Assembly: GCA_016874005.1 (NCBI GenBank)
Contig: VGVQ01000019.1
Location: 16,749-80,748 of the forward strand
DNA: 64,000 nucleotides
Reading direction: 5' to 3'
Source: Gemmatimonadota bacterium
GTDB lineage: Bacteria; Gemmatimonadota; Gemmatimonadetes; Gemmatimonadales; GWC2-71-9
Both the position numbers and the translations under genes were made by a program. The notes beneath the pieces were generated by a model. The model had not been told where the DNA came from and made no database searches. It worked only from the letters and a program-made list of their open reading frames with translations. Positions 1 through 7,713 of this stretch are shown here, in pieces (positions within the stretch are counted from its first letter, which is position 1; the number at the start of each line of letters is the position of its first letter).

Positions 1-411
1 CCCTCCTGGTACCAGCATCTCCTTGATCGAGCTCAAGGCCCCCGCGTCGTCCTCGATGTGCTCGACCACGTTCAACGCCACGACGGTATCGAGCCGATCG
101 GCGGCGAACCGACTCCGGGCGGCCGGGTCCGGCAGCTCCAACGCTTCGACCCGAACGGTCGCCACCGAGGCAAACCGCTCGGATACCTGGCGACGGTACC
201 ACTCGTCCCGATCGGTCAGCACCATCGTTTCGGGCCGGGCCGAGAGGAGGTGAGCGGACATGTTGCCGATGCCGGAGCCCACCTCGAGCACCCGGCGGCC
301 GACGTACGGGGCGATGGCCTGATACATCCAGGCGTTGTACTTCGGAGCGGCGGCCAGCAGCTCGAGCGTTTCGGCACCCGCCGGGTCGCTCGGCGAGATG
401 GCGTCAGACAT
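1..411 (-). CDS. Class I SAM-dependent methyltransferase, 3' end cut by window edge
   Basis: The reverse strand is open from an ATG at 411 to the window edge, giving 137 residues of an unfinished protein. Residues 39-46 read VLEVGSGI, the glycine-rich SAM-binding motif I, followed by an acidic DRDEW at the end of strand 2 and by the motif VALNVVEHIEDD, which is typical of UbiE/UbiG-like methyltransferases. The end LVPGG at the edge is the usual start of the post-motif loop. The substrate cannot be told. Its start overlaps the last 8 bases of the upstream response regulator, so it is probably co-transcribed with the two-component system. The missing C-terminus prevents a finer call. Confidence 0.8.
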   Translation of the reverse strand, partial: MSDAISPSDPAGAETLELLAAAPKYNAWMYQAIAPYVGRRVLEVGSGIGNMSAHLLSARPETMVLTDRDEWYRRQVSERFASVATVRVEALELPDPAARSRFAADRLDTVVALNVVEHIEDDAGALSSIKEMLVPGG

Positions 412-1783
412 TCGCGCTCTGTTCCTCGTACCTCGAGAGCTTGCGATAGAGGGTCGACGGATCGATGCCAAGCACTTCCGCGGCCCGGGTCTTGTTGCCG
501 CCCTCCGACTGGAGCACCCACATGATGTACGCTCGCTCGATCACCTCGAGCGACGGATTGGGCGACGACCGCTCGGCCACCAGCGGTTCCTTGCGCCGCC
601 GGGTAATTCGTTCCGGCAGCGCCACCGGCTCGATACTCTCGCCCTTGCTCAAGACCACGGCGTGCTCCAAGGCGTTCTGCAATTCCCGGACGTTCCCTGG
701 CCAGTCGTACACCATCACGGCGTCGAGCGCCTCCGAGGTCAGGACCCGGACCGGATCGCCCCGCTCGGTGGCGAGGTCCTGGAGGAAACCGTCGATCAGC
801 AGCACCAGGTCGTCGCGCCGTTCTCGCAAGGCGGGGAGTTCCAATGCGATGACGTTCAATCGGTAGAACAGATCCGACCGGAACCGGCCTCGGCGAACCT
901 CCTCCTCGAGGTCGCGGTTGGTCGCGGCCACGATCCTGACGTCGACTGGAATCGGTTCGGTGGCGCCCACGGGAATGACCTCGCGTTCCTGGAGCACCCG
1001 CAACAGCTTGATCTGGAGCGAGGGCGGCATTTCGCCGACCTCGTCCATGAAGAAGGTCCCGCCGCGGGCCGCCGCGAAGAGGCCCTGCTTGTCCCGAACC
1101 GCACCGGTGAACGAGCCTTTCACGTGACCGAACAGCTCGCTCTCGAGGAGGTTTTCCGGCAAGGCACAGCAGTTGATCGACAAAAAGGGGCCATCAGCCC
1201 GACTGGACAGATTATGGAGGGACCGGGCGATGACTTCTTTGCCCGTGCCGCTCTCGCCTTGGATCAGCACCGTCGAATCGGTCGGGGCCACCACCTCGAC
1301 CAGCCGAAGCACGTCGACGAAACGCCGCGACTTGCCGATTGGCCGCGACACGCTCGAGCGCTCACCCCGCCGCCGAATGTCCTGCTTGAGGAGCCGGTTC
1401 TCCACCCGGATCTGACGGAACTCGCAGGCTCGCCGGAGAATCGCCAGCAGCTCGTCGTTGGAGAACGGCTTCTGGATGTAGTAGAAGGCCCCCGCGTTGA
1501 CGGCCGCGACCGCGGTCTGGAGCGACGCCTGCGCCGTCATCAGGATCACCGGCGTCATCGCGTCTTGTTCTTTGGCCGCCTGGAGAATGTCGAGCCCGCT
1601 CACCTGCGGCATCCGCACGTCGGTCAGGACGATGTCGTGATTGCCCGAGCGGATCTGCTCGAGGCCCGCCTTGCCGCCCTGGGCGGTGGCGACCTCGAAC
1701 CCTTCCTTGCGGAGCAGAATGCGCAAGGTGTCCAGGATCCCGCTCTCGTCGTCGACGATCAGGATCGAGGGCTGCTGACTCAT
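404..1783 (-). CDS. NtrC-family sigma-54 response regulator (PilR/AtoC-like)
   Basis: This 459-residue protein has the full three-domain NtrC layout. The receiver (1-120) has the acidic pair DD at 11-12, phospho-acceptor Asp55 in LTDVRMP and Lys105. The AAA+ domain has Walker A GESGTGKE at 176-183, the sigma-54 contact loop as GSFTGA (223-228, Ser for the first Ala of GAFTGA) and Walker B FFMDEVGEM at 244-252. The C-terminus carries a Fis-type helix-turn-helix (TRAAEVLGIDPSTLYRKL). It should activate sigma-54 promoters when phosphorylated by the kinase encoded just upstream, whose stop overlaps its start by 4 bases. A PilR role in pilus regulation is plausible because pilBTC lie about 10 kb away, but AtoC- or ZraR-like roles fit the sequence equally. 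Confidence 0.92.
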   Translation of the reverse strand: MSQQPSILIVDDESGILDTLRILLRKEGFEVATAQGGKAGLEQIRSGNHDIVLTDVRMPQVSGLDILQAAKEQDAMTPVILMTAQASLQTAVAAVNAGAFYYIQKPFSNDELLAILRRACEFRQIRVENRLLKQDIRRRGERSSVSRPIGKSRRFVDVLRLVEVVAPTDSTVLIQGESGTGKEVIARSLHNLSSRADGPFLSINCCALPENLLESELFGHVKGSFTGAVRDKQGLFAAARGGTFFMDEVGEMPPSLQIKLLRVLQEREVIPVGATEPIPVDVRIVAATNRDLEEEVRRGRFRSDLFYRLNVIALELPALRERRDDLVLLIDGFLQDLATERGDPVRVLTSEALDAVMVYDWPGNVRELQNALEHAVVLSKGESIEPVALPERITRRRKEPLVAERSSPNPSLEVIERAYIMWVLQSEGGNKTRAAEVLGIDPSTLYRKLSRYEEQSANV

Positions 1784-3498
1784 GCAACGTCCTCCGTGGG
1801 GAGCTTGGCGTGCAACAGAATGGTAAACGTGGTGCCCTGGCCCGGGGCAGAGTCCAGGAGCACCAAGCCCCGGTGCGCCTCGACCGCTCGCTGGACGACG
1901 GCGAGCCCCAGCCCGCTCCCGCCAGGACGGCCTGACACGAATGGCTGGAACAACCGTTCCCGGAGATCGGGGTCGATCCCGGGGCCGTTGTCGGTCACCC
2001 GGAGCCGAACTGGTTGCTCGAACTCGGCGCCGCGGGGGAGCTCGCTCGGGTTCGGCAGGTCGATGGCCACGGTGACCTTTCCCTGTCCCTTGAGCGCCTG
2101 GACCGCGTTGAGCAGCAGGTTCCAGACCGTCCGGTGGAGGAGATCTTCGTCGGCCTGGATCAACAATGGCTCTCCCTCGACCGCGATCTCGATCCCGGCG
2201 CCACCGTCGGGATGCTCCCGCACCAAGCGAACCGCGTCGGTGACGACACCGAGCAGGTTGATCGCTCGGAATTGGCTGGCGCGAACTCGGGAGAAGTCGA
2301 GGAACTCCCCGAGAAGCCGGCTCAACCGGTCGCTCTCACGGAGCACCAGGTCGCCGAGGAGCCGCTCGTCGGGGTCGTCGCGCCGGTCTCGGACCAATTG
2401 CTCGACCGCGCTGCGGATCGACGCCAGCGGGTTTCGGATCTCGTGAGCGAGCGACGCCGACAGCGCCGCCACCGCCTCGAGCCGCTCGGCCCGGAGGTGA
2501 AGCTCTTGGAGGTACTGGGCATCCGAGATGTCGGTGAAGATCGCGGTGACCGATGGAATGGTCTCCGACTCCCGCTCGAAGGTGGTGGTCGACAGGCCGA
2601 TCGGGAACGAACGCCCCTCGGGCCGGTGCACCATCCCCTCGGCACGGGGAACTCGCCGCCCCCGGCGGATCCCCGTGATGACGGCCTGATACAGCTCCGG
2701 CGCCCGCCGCTCGAGCTCCTCGAGAAACGGCCGGCCGAGGTGCCGCGAGGCGTCGAGACCGAGGATTTGCTCGGCGGTGGGATTCAAGAACGCCAGGTCG
2801 CCCCGGCTGTCCACGGTCATCACGCCCGAGCGAATGTTGCGGAGGATCTCGTCGGCTTCGAGGCGGACCTGCTCGAGCTCGGTCTCGAGTTGCGATTGTT
2901 CCTCGACCGCGATCCGGAGCCGCTGGCCCAAGAACGCCACCACCACGAACACCAGGGTGAACACCGCGACCTGCCCCCATAGCCCCGGGCTGAACGCGTG
3001 GTCGGGCCGGGCCAGGGTCGCGTTGGCCAGGAACAGCGCCGCCCCGAACAGCGCCATCACGATCCCGGAGCGAAGCGGCATCAAGAGGCCATAGATCGCG
3101 AGCACCAGCACGTACAGCGCCGCCCACCCGCTGTCCTCCGCCCCGGCGAAGTGCACCAAGGCCGTCACCAGCAGCAGGTCCATCGCCGCTTGGCTCTGGA
3201 GAAAGCCCAACTGGGGCCGCTCCCGCCGGACGAAGACCACGTAGGCCGCGTATCCCGTGACCGCGAGAGCAAAGACCACCGTGATCGCCGCGATGAATGC
3301 CACGTATCGGGCGAACTCGGCCCCGTCGGCCGGGGGGCGGCTGAAGGCCAAGGCGGCCTGAATCAGGGTGGTGACCGCCAGTACCGTCCGGCCCAGCAGG
3401 AGCCACCACATCAACACGGTGAAGCTCGGAAGCCCGAGACGGGCATCGAGAACGGGCGGAGCGGGACGCTCCGGCGGCTGGTTGACAGACTGGTTCAC
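1780..3498 (-). CDS. Six-TM PAS sensor histidine kinase (PilS/NtrB-like)
   Basis: This 572-residue membrane kinase has about six hydrophobic segments between residues 28 and 192, a linker coiled coil, and a PAS domain at about 215-325 (NIRSGVMTVD start, ...FLNPTAEQILG). The HisKA box SLAHEIRNPLAS has phospho-acceptor His352. The HATPase domain has the N box (LLNAVQ), G1 box (DNGPGI) and G2 box (GGSGLGLAVV). Six TM segments, one PAS and an NtrB-type kinase core match PilS. The start is GTG at 3498; no strong ribosome site precedes it, and no ATG lies nearby. Its 4-base overlap with the regulator gene makes a cognate pair near certain; the signal it senses is unknown. Confidence 0.88.
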   Translation of the reverse strand: MNQSVNQPPERPAPPVLDARLGLPSFTVLMWWLLLGRTVLAVTTLIQAALAFSRPPADGAEFARYVAFIAAITVVFALAVTGYAAYVVFVRRERPQLGFLQSQAAMDLLLVTALVHFAGAEDSGWAALYVLVLAIYGLLMPLRSGIVMALFGAALFLANATLARPDHAFSPGLWGQVAVFTLVFVVVAFLGQRLRIAVEEQSQLETELEQVRLEADEILRNIRSGVMTVDSRGDLAFLNPTAEQILGLDASRHLGRPFLEELERRAPELYQAVITGIRRGRRVPRAEGMVHRPEGRSFPIGLSTTTFERESETIPSVTAIFTDISDAQYLQELHLRAERLEAVAALSASLAHEIRNPLASIRSAVEQLVRDRRDDPDERLLGDLVLRESDRLSRLLGEFLDFSRVRASQFRAINLLGVVTDAVRLVREHPDGGAGIEIAVEGEPLLIQADEDLLHRTVWNLLLNAVQALKGQGKVTVAIDLPNPSELPRGAEFEQPVRLRVTDNGPGIDPDLRERLFQPFVSGRPGGSGLGLAVVQRAVEAHRGLVLLDSAPGQGTTFTILLHAKLPTEDVA

Positions 3499-3553
3499 AG
3501 GCAGTGAGGTAAGTTAATATGGGAGGCCGGGTTGGACGAACGAGGAGGGATTG

Positions 3554-3943
3554 ATGACTGGCGAGGGCAAGGTCCGGCTCGACAGTTGGCTCTGGGCAGC
3601 CCGGTTCTTCAAGACGAGGTCGCTGGCGGCCGCGGCCATCGACGGCGGGCGAGTCGAAGTCAACGGCGAGTCGGCCAAACGCAGCAAGGCAATCCGCATT
3701 GGTGACCAGGTCGCCCTACGTCAGGGCCCCTACCACCACCACCTCGAGGTCACCGGCCTGGCGGAACGGCGCGGCCCGGCCAGCGTTGCCGCGACCCTCT
3801 ATCGCGAGACGCCCGAGAGCATCGCGGGCCGTCAGGCGGTCGCCGAGCGGCTTCGAGTTCAGAACCCGGTCTTCTACGATGGAGCCGGCCGCCCGACCAA
3901 GAAGCAGCGCCGGGCGATCGACCGCTGGAAGGGGAAGGACTAG
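3554..3943 (+). CDS. hslR: Hsp15-like S4-domain RNA-binding protein
   Basis: The 129-residue protein opens with an S4 domain (about 7-65: RLDSWLWAARFFKTRSLAA ... DGGRVEVNG), followed by the basic tail KKQRRAIDRWKGKD that is typical of Hsp15. In E. coli, Hsp15 binds 50S subunits carrying stalled nascent tRNA and helps recycle them. An in-frame TTG lies at 3551, but AGGAGG at 3543-3548 sits 5 bases before the ATG at 3554, so ATG 3554 is the better start. It is transcribed divergently from the sensor kinase across about 55 bases. Length and domain order match the family. Confidence 0.88.
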   Translation: MTGEGKVRLDSWLWAARFFKTRSLAAAAIDGGRVEVNGESAKRSKAIRIGDQVALRQGPYHHHLEVTGLAERRGPASVAATLYRETPESIAGRQAVAERLRVQNPVFYDGAGRPTKKQRRAIDRWKGKD

Positions 3944-3973
3944 AGTCGTTTCCCCATCAGGTTCCCTGGTCCA

Positions 3974-4633
3974 TCAGGTACGAATGTAGGTCAGACCCTT
4001 GCGCTGAGCCCGGTTGACCGCGATCACCATGGCGGGAACCGTCACCACGCCGGGCACCAGGTTGGCCCGAATCTCGGGCTCGATTTCCTCGGCCTTGCCA
4101 AACCCCATCCCCGCCAGCCGGCCGACCCACAGCCGGAAGGCGTTGTTGCACATCAGGAAGGTCGCGCCTCGCTTGACGAGACTGTCGATCGACGCGGCAG
4201 CGAGGACCCCGTTGAAGAAGACCGGATCGCCGCTCTTGGGCTGGTAGAACCAATTGCGAGTCAGTGGCGCTTTGGTCGCCGGGTCGGTGAGGTTGAGGGC
4301 CTGGCCGATCTTGTACTTGGCCCAGACCATGTCGTTCCAGGCGAGCGGGGTCGTCCCGCCATAGAACGAGCCCACCACGTTGATGTCGCGCTCCATCACC
4401 CCGTAGGCCGCCTTGTGGGTCTCGATGAAGTTATGCATGTGGATCAGACCGATCCCATCGCCATGGGCGTTGAAATCGAAGAACTGCCGGTGGGGCGCCG
4501 TGGGCCGGTCCAACCAGCGGTCATGATCATTCGGCTGGGCTTCGCCCGATTCGGCCCCGGAAAACAGACCGACCCCGGTCAAGGCGCTCAGACCGGCGAG
4601 AAACCGGCGGCGGGGCGTGTGTTCGAAAAACAT
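3974..4633 (-). CDS. Tat-exported DsrE-like protein
   Basis: This 219-residue protein begins with a twin-arginine signal (TPRRRFLAGLSALTGVGLF), so it is probably exported folded. The mature part has the alternating pattern of DsrE/DsrF-like sulfur proteins: VVGSFYGG, then SLVKRGATFLMCNNAF with a conserved cysteine, then NLVPGVVTVPAMV and the end QRKGLTYIRT. DsrE-type proteins carry sulfur as cysteine persulfide. It lies 29 bases downstream of a TsdA-like dihaem cytochrome and has a strong GGGGGAG site, so the two are likely one transcript acting on periplasmic sulfur compounds. The fold and signal are well supported; the exact substrate is inferred. Confidence 0.7.
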   Translation of the reverse strand: MFFEHTPRRRFLAGLSALTGVGLFSGAESGEAQPNDHDRWLDRPTAPHRQFFDFNAHGDGIGLIHMHNFIETHKAAYGVMERDINVVGSFYGGTTPLAWNDMVWAKYKIGQALNLTDPATKAPLTRNWFYQPKSGDPVFFNGVLAAASIDSLVKRGATFLMCNNAFRLWVGRLAGMGFGKAEEIEPEIRANLVPGVVTVPAMVIAVNRAQRKGLTYIRT

Positions 4634-4662
4634 TATCTCCCCCTTTGAGTTAGGACACTCGG

Positions 4663-5562
4663 TTACGGCGACTGGTGGGCCTTCTTCGACGCGGCGTTGG
4701 TCGGGTATGCGACATCAGGAGGTGGGTCGCCGCGGGGCCAGTCCAACGCCTTGGGACCAAAGTCGGGCCGGGTCTGCCCAATGACATACGCGGCCACGTC
4801 GACCGCCTGCTGGTCGGTCAGCGTCCCTGGCCGGTCGAACGGCATGTTGGCCCGGACGAACGAGGCCGCCGTCCTAAGCCGCGCCATTCCCGCCCCGATG
4901 CTGTAGGAGTTCGGGCCCCACACCGGCGGATAGTGGCGCGGCACCCCATTGGGATCGGGATTGGCCAAGCCTTGACCCTGGGCCCCGTGGCAACGGGCGC
5001 ATTGGGCCGCGTAGACCAGCCGGCCAGCGGACGAGTCGGGAGCCAGCGGCTCCATTTTGATGAACCCTTGGCCCATCACCTCACCCGGTGGCGCAACGTC
5101 GCGGGACAGGAAGGCCATGTAGGCGATGATGTCAGCCATGTCCCGGCCACCGAAATCGAGCGCCTTGCCGTTGAGGCTTCGCTGAATGCAGTCGTTGATC
5201 CGGTCCTGGATGACGTTGATCTTGGCGTTGCGGGAACGGTATTGGGGGAATCGGCTGTAGACTCCGACCCACGGCGCCGCCCCCGGACGAGTTCCGTCAG
5301 CCAGGTGACAGCTGGTGCAGCTGAGTTGGTTCCCCACGTGGTTCGGCAGGCTGTCTTTGGTCGCGGCGAGGATCGCCCTTCCCCGGCGAATCGACCGCCC
5401 GAGCTGGTCGTCGGCAATCAACGAGTCGGAGGGAACACGCAATTGCGCCCGCCCCTGGGTCGAATCGGTCGCCGCGACCCGAGGACGGTCCTGCTCCATG
5501 CACCCGGCCGCCGCGACGACCAGCAGGCTCATCCAGCCAGATACGCCGGACTTGGCGATCAT
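4663..5562 (-). CDS. Dihaem c-type cytochrome lipoprotein, TsdA-like
   Basis: From ATG 5562 the 299-residue product has a lipoprotein signal (SLLVVAAAGC, lipid Cys21). It has two haem c sites, CTSCH at about 82-86 and CARCH at about 188-192. The first domain contains APWVGVYSRFPQYRSR and RINDC..RSLNG, and the second NSYSIGAGMARLRTAASFVRANMP; these match thiosulfate dehydrogenase / tetrathionate reductase TsdA-like cytochromes. The Cys in RINDC may be the unusual Cys haem ligand of TsdA (inference). An upstream in-frame start at 5631 would put 23 polar residues before the signal, so 5562, preceded by TGAGG, is preferred. The following DsrE-like gene supports sulfur chemistry. A generic electron-transfer cytochrome remains possible. 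Confidence 0.75.
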   Translation of the reverse strand: MIAKSGVSGWMSLLVVAAAGCMEQDRPRVAATDSTQGRAQLRVPSDSLIADDQLGRSIRRGRAILAATKDSLPNHVGNQLSCTSCHLADGTRPGAAPWVGVYSRFPQYRSRNAKINVIQDRINDCIQRSLNGKALDFGGRDMADIIAYMAFLSRDVAPPGEVMGQGFIKMEPLAPDSSAGRLVYAAQCARCHGAQGQGLANPDPNGVPRHYPPVWGPNSYSIGAGMARLRTAASFVRANMPFDRPGTLTDQQAVDVAAYVIGQTRPDFGPKALDWPRGDPPPDVAYPTNAASKKAHQSP

Positions 5563-5617
5563 GAGCCTCAGTATAGGAACCGAATCCCCCGCCGGCAACC
5601 ATCGAATCGCCCCGATT

Positions 5618-6292
5618 ATGATTTCTGGCATGGCAAGGCTCTACCTGCTCGCGACTGTCGCCCTCGCGACTGTCGCCACGGTGAGCGCAGCCCCGTCAGC
5701 CGCTCAACAGGTCGAGTTCCAGCTGTTCTCGGGGTCGGCCGTCAGTCTACCCCTTCCGATCGAAATCAATCAGGCCGGCCAAGCCGACCTCTCCTTCACC
5801 GCCCATTGGGCCACCCATCCGACTCGACCCACTTGGTACTACGCCGGCCGGCTCGGCTTGTGGAACGGCAACCGCGGCTGGCGACTCGACTTCACCCACC
5901 ACAAACTCTACCTGACCAACCCACCCCCGGAGATCCAGGAGTTCCGAATCACCAACGGCTTCAACATCATCACCCTGAGTCGAGCTTTCCGGAGGAATCG
6001 GTTCAGCTACAGTCTCGGCGCCGGACCCGTCATCACCTTCCCAGTCAACACCATCCGGGGACAGCAGGTAGAGCCCCGCCGCGGGCTGAAGGGCTATCTG
6101 TTGAGCGGGGCCTCGGTGATGGGGATGGCCACCCGGGAGTTCGGCATCGCGGCGGGACTGTTTGCCAGCCTCGATGCCAGGGGCTCCGCGTCCTGGGTCC
6201 GGGTGCCCGTTGCTGGCGGCAGGGCATCGGTCCCCAACGTCGCTCTGCATCTGCACGCGGGGCTGGGCTATCGCTTCGGAGACGGGCGTTGA
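5618..6292 (+). CDS. Secreted beta-barrel-like protein of unknown function
   Basis: About 224 residues, with a clear signal peptide (ARLYLLATVALATVATVSA, cut near AAPSAAQ). The rest alternates polar and hydrophobic residues in short strands (WYYAGRLGLWNG, WRLDFTHHKLYL, FSYSLGAGPVITF) and ends GLGYRFGDGR, as in outer-membrane barrels. Two in-frame ATGs (5618 and 5630) are possible; neither has a strong ribosome site, and both keep the signal peptide. It diverges from the cytochrome gene across about 55 bases. No named family is recognised; a DUF of outer-membrane type is likely. Confidence 0.6.
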   Translation: MISGMARLYLLATVALATVATVSAAPSAAQQVEFQLFSGSAVSLPLPIEINQAGQADLSFTAHWATHPTRPTWYYAGRLGLWNGNRGWRLDFTHHKLYLTNPPPEIQEFRITNGFNIITLSRAFRRNRFSYSLGAGPVITFPVNTIRGQQVEPRRGLKGYLLSGASVMGMATREFGIAAGLFASLDARGSASWVRVPVAGGRASVPNVALHLHAGLGYRFGDGR

Positions 6293-6483
6293 CCAGGGTT
6301 GGCCGCCTGGCTTGGCGGGCAATCCGCCTCCGGTGTTCCAACTGCGGGAGCCGCGGGATCGTGACCCGGTGGCTTCTCGTTCGCGAACGCTGCCCCGGCT
6401 GTGGGCTCAACCTGGCTCGAGGCGAGAGTGGCCGACCTGGCCTTCCGCCCGCGGGTAGCCGAGTAGCCGTCCGGCCTGGCTGA
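6289..6483 (+). pseudogene. Truncated DUF983-like zinc-ribbon ORF
   Basis: A 64-codon frame starts at TTG 6289, overlapping the stop of the barrel gene. Its product has WRAIRLRCSNCG and LVRERCPGCGLNLARGE: two CxxCG knuckles spaced as in the N-terminus of DUF983 proteins, which normally continue into two or more membrane helices. Here the frame continues as a proline- and glycine-rich tail and stops at 6483 with no membrane segment. I read it as the surviving 5' part of a DUF983 gene that lost its membrane portion. A genuine short zinc-ribbon protein, translated by coupling to the gene before it, is the alternative. Confidence 0.5.
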
Positions 6484-6588
6484 CGAGGCCTCCCGACGTC
6501 CCAAAACGAAACCGGCCGGGTGCCCAACCGTAGGGAAGCCCCGTTACTTCACGTTTCCAGCGGCCGGCCAAGGGGGAAAGGGGTCTCC

Positions 6589-7359
6589 ATGGATCGATAC
6601 TGGGTGAAAATCGGGCTAGGCGTCGCCTGCGTCTTCGGGGTTGGGATGACTGGTATCTCGTTGGCCAAGAAGGGTGTCCACGAGCTCAAGACCGCCGCCC
6701 TGGGCCCGGTCCCACAGGTCCTCGAAAACATTCGGGGCGAGTTGCTCAACTTCCGGCTCGATGGCCGCCGGATCGGACACGTCAAGCATCTCCGGGTCAC
6801 CAGCGAAGGCCGGTTGACCGCCCAGTCCGTCCAGATGGCAGTGCAGTTGGATCGGGAGCAGGCTGGCCTCGAGGACTGTCACGTCGCGAGCGACCGCTGG
6901 GGCCGAGGCAACCGGGACGCGAGGTTCCGGTGCGTCACCGCCGAGGACATCGACGACGAGAACCTGGAGCCGGTCGGCGAGGTGACCTTCGAGCCGGGAC
7001 GAGTGGTGCGCCCGTTGCATGCCGCGCAGCGTGATCTCCGCCGACTCAACCGGTCGTCTCTCCGGGGGCTCGACGCCACACTCGACTCGGAGGACGGGCG
7101 TTCGATGACCGGTGAGGCGAGTTTCGACCTCCAGGATCGGCACGGCTCCCGCGAACGGGGGACGGTCCGGATCGATGCCACCGACGGTCGGGCCCTGATC
7201 GAGGTTCGGGACCAGTCAGGGCGAGAAATCTTCCGGCTCAAAGCCGACGACAACGGCGTGTCCCTCAATGCCAATGACAAACGCGGCCGGGGGCTTCTGC
7301 GACTGCTGGCCGGCGAGTCCGGGGTCGAGATGAAGATCGATGCCGAGCGGCAACCCTAA
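6589..7359 (+). CDS. Membrane-anchored hypothetical protein
   Basis: From ATG 6589 (GGGGGAAAGGGG just upstream) the 256-residue product has one N-terminal hydrophobic segment (VKIGLGVACVFGVGMTGISLA) and then a highly charged soluble part. It is probably anchored with the domain outside the cytoplasm. The frame is open 69 bases further upstream, but that extension is not protein-like and lies before the ribosome site. The mature part shows repeated short strand-like units (RIDATDGRALIEVRDQSGREIF, then LKADDNGVSLNAND) but no motif I can assign to a family. It converges on csoR and the two share a terminator hairpin. Confidence 0.6.
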   Translation: MDRYWVKIGLGVACVFGVGMTGISLAKKGVHELKTAALGPVPQVLENIRGELLNFRLDGRRIGHVKHLRVTSEGRLTAQSVQMAVQLDREQAGLEDCHVASDRWGRGNRDARFRCVTAEDIDDENLEPVGEVTFEPGRVVRPLHAAQRDLRRLNRSSLRGLDATLDSEDGRSMTGEASFDLQDRHGSRERGTVRIDATDGRALIEVRDQSGREIFRLKADDNGVSLNANDKRGRGLLRLLAGESGVEMKIDAERQP

Positions 7360-7372
7360 CGACCGACGTCGA

Positions 7373-7400
7373 ACAGCCACTCGCTAGCGCGAGTGGCTGT
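7373..7400. terminator. 12-bp hairpin shared by convergent genes
   Basis: A perfect inverted repeat with 12-bp arms (ACAGCCACTCGC / GCGAGTGGCTGT) and the 4-base loop TAGC lies just after the anchored-protein gene. It spans the last codons and stop of csoR (stop at 7384-7386), so the repeat also encodes the C-terminal SHSR of CsoR. There is no U tract, but its position between convergent genes suits a bidirectional terminator. Confidence 0.65.
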
Positions 7401-7713
7401 AGATCAAGTCGATCAACTCATCATATGTTTGCTCCGCTCGAGGGCCGCCGGCGCGCACGGCGGCCGCCACACAGTGGCGGAGGTGATTCCTCATCAGCTC
7501 CCGGCCGACCGAGCGGAGCGCTTCATGGGCCGAGGCGATCTGAGCCATCACGTCGGGACAGTAGCGATCCTCCTCGATCATTTTCTGGAGGCCTCGGATC
7601 TGACCTTCGATTCGACGGAGGCGCTTGAGGTTGCCGGCCTTGATTTCGGGATCGACATCGTGAGCCTTTCGGCCCCCGACGTCCTTGCCGCATCCGCAGG
7701 GCAGTTGGTTCAT
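7384..7713 (-). CDS. csoR: CsoR copper-sensing repressor
   Basis: This 109-residue all-helical protein belongs to the CsoR/RcnR (DUF156) family. The core [23 protein letters not shown] is the usual DNA-contact and first-ligand region. The Cu(I) ligand trio is intact: Cys52, His77 and Cys81, with the same +25/+4 spacing as in Mycobacterium CsoR (C36-H61-C65). An additional N-terminal CGC (residues 6-8) is not part of the canonical site and might extend metal binding. It is the second gene of the copper operon, overlapping the end of copA by 4 bases, so repressor and pump are made together. Apo-CsoR should repress and Cu(I) should release the operator at 10022-10041. Confidence 0.93.
   Translation of the reverse strand: MNQLPCGCGKDVGGRKAHDVDPEIKAGNLKRLRRIEGQIRGLQKMIEEDRYCPDVMAQIASAHEALRSVGRELMRNHLRHCVAAAVRAGGPRAEQTYDELIDLIYSHSR

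Noticed and set aside
335..2446. A 703-codon forward frame over the two-component genes.
   Set aside because: It is the complement of well-supported reverse genes with REC, AAA+, HTH and kinase motifs; its translation has no family signal.
4675..6483. A 602-codon forward frame over the cytochrome and barrel genes.
   Set aside because: Only its last 64 codons carry recognisable DUF983-like motifs; the rest is the complement of the cytochrome gene.
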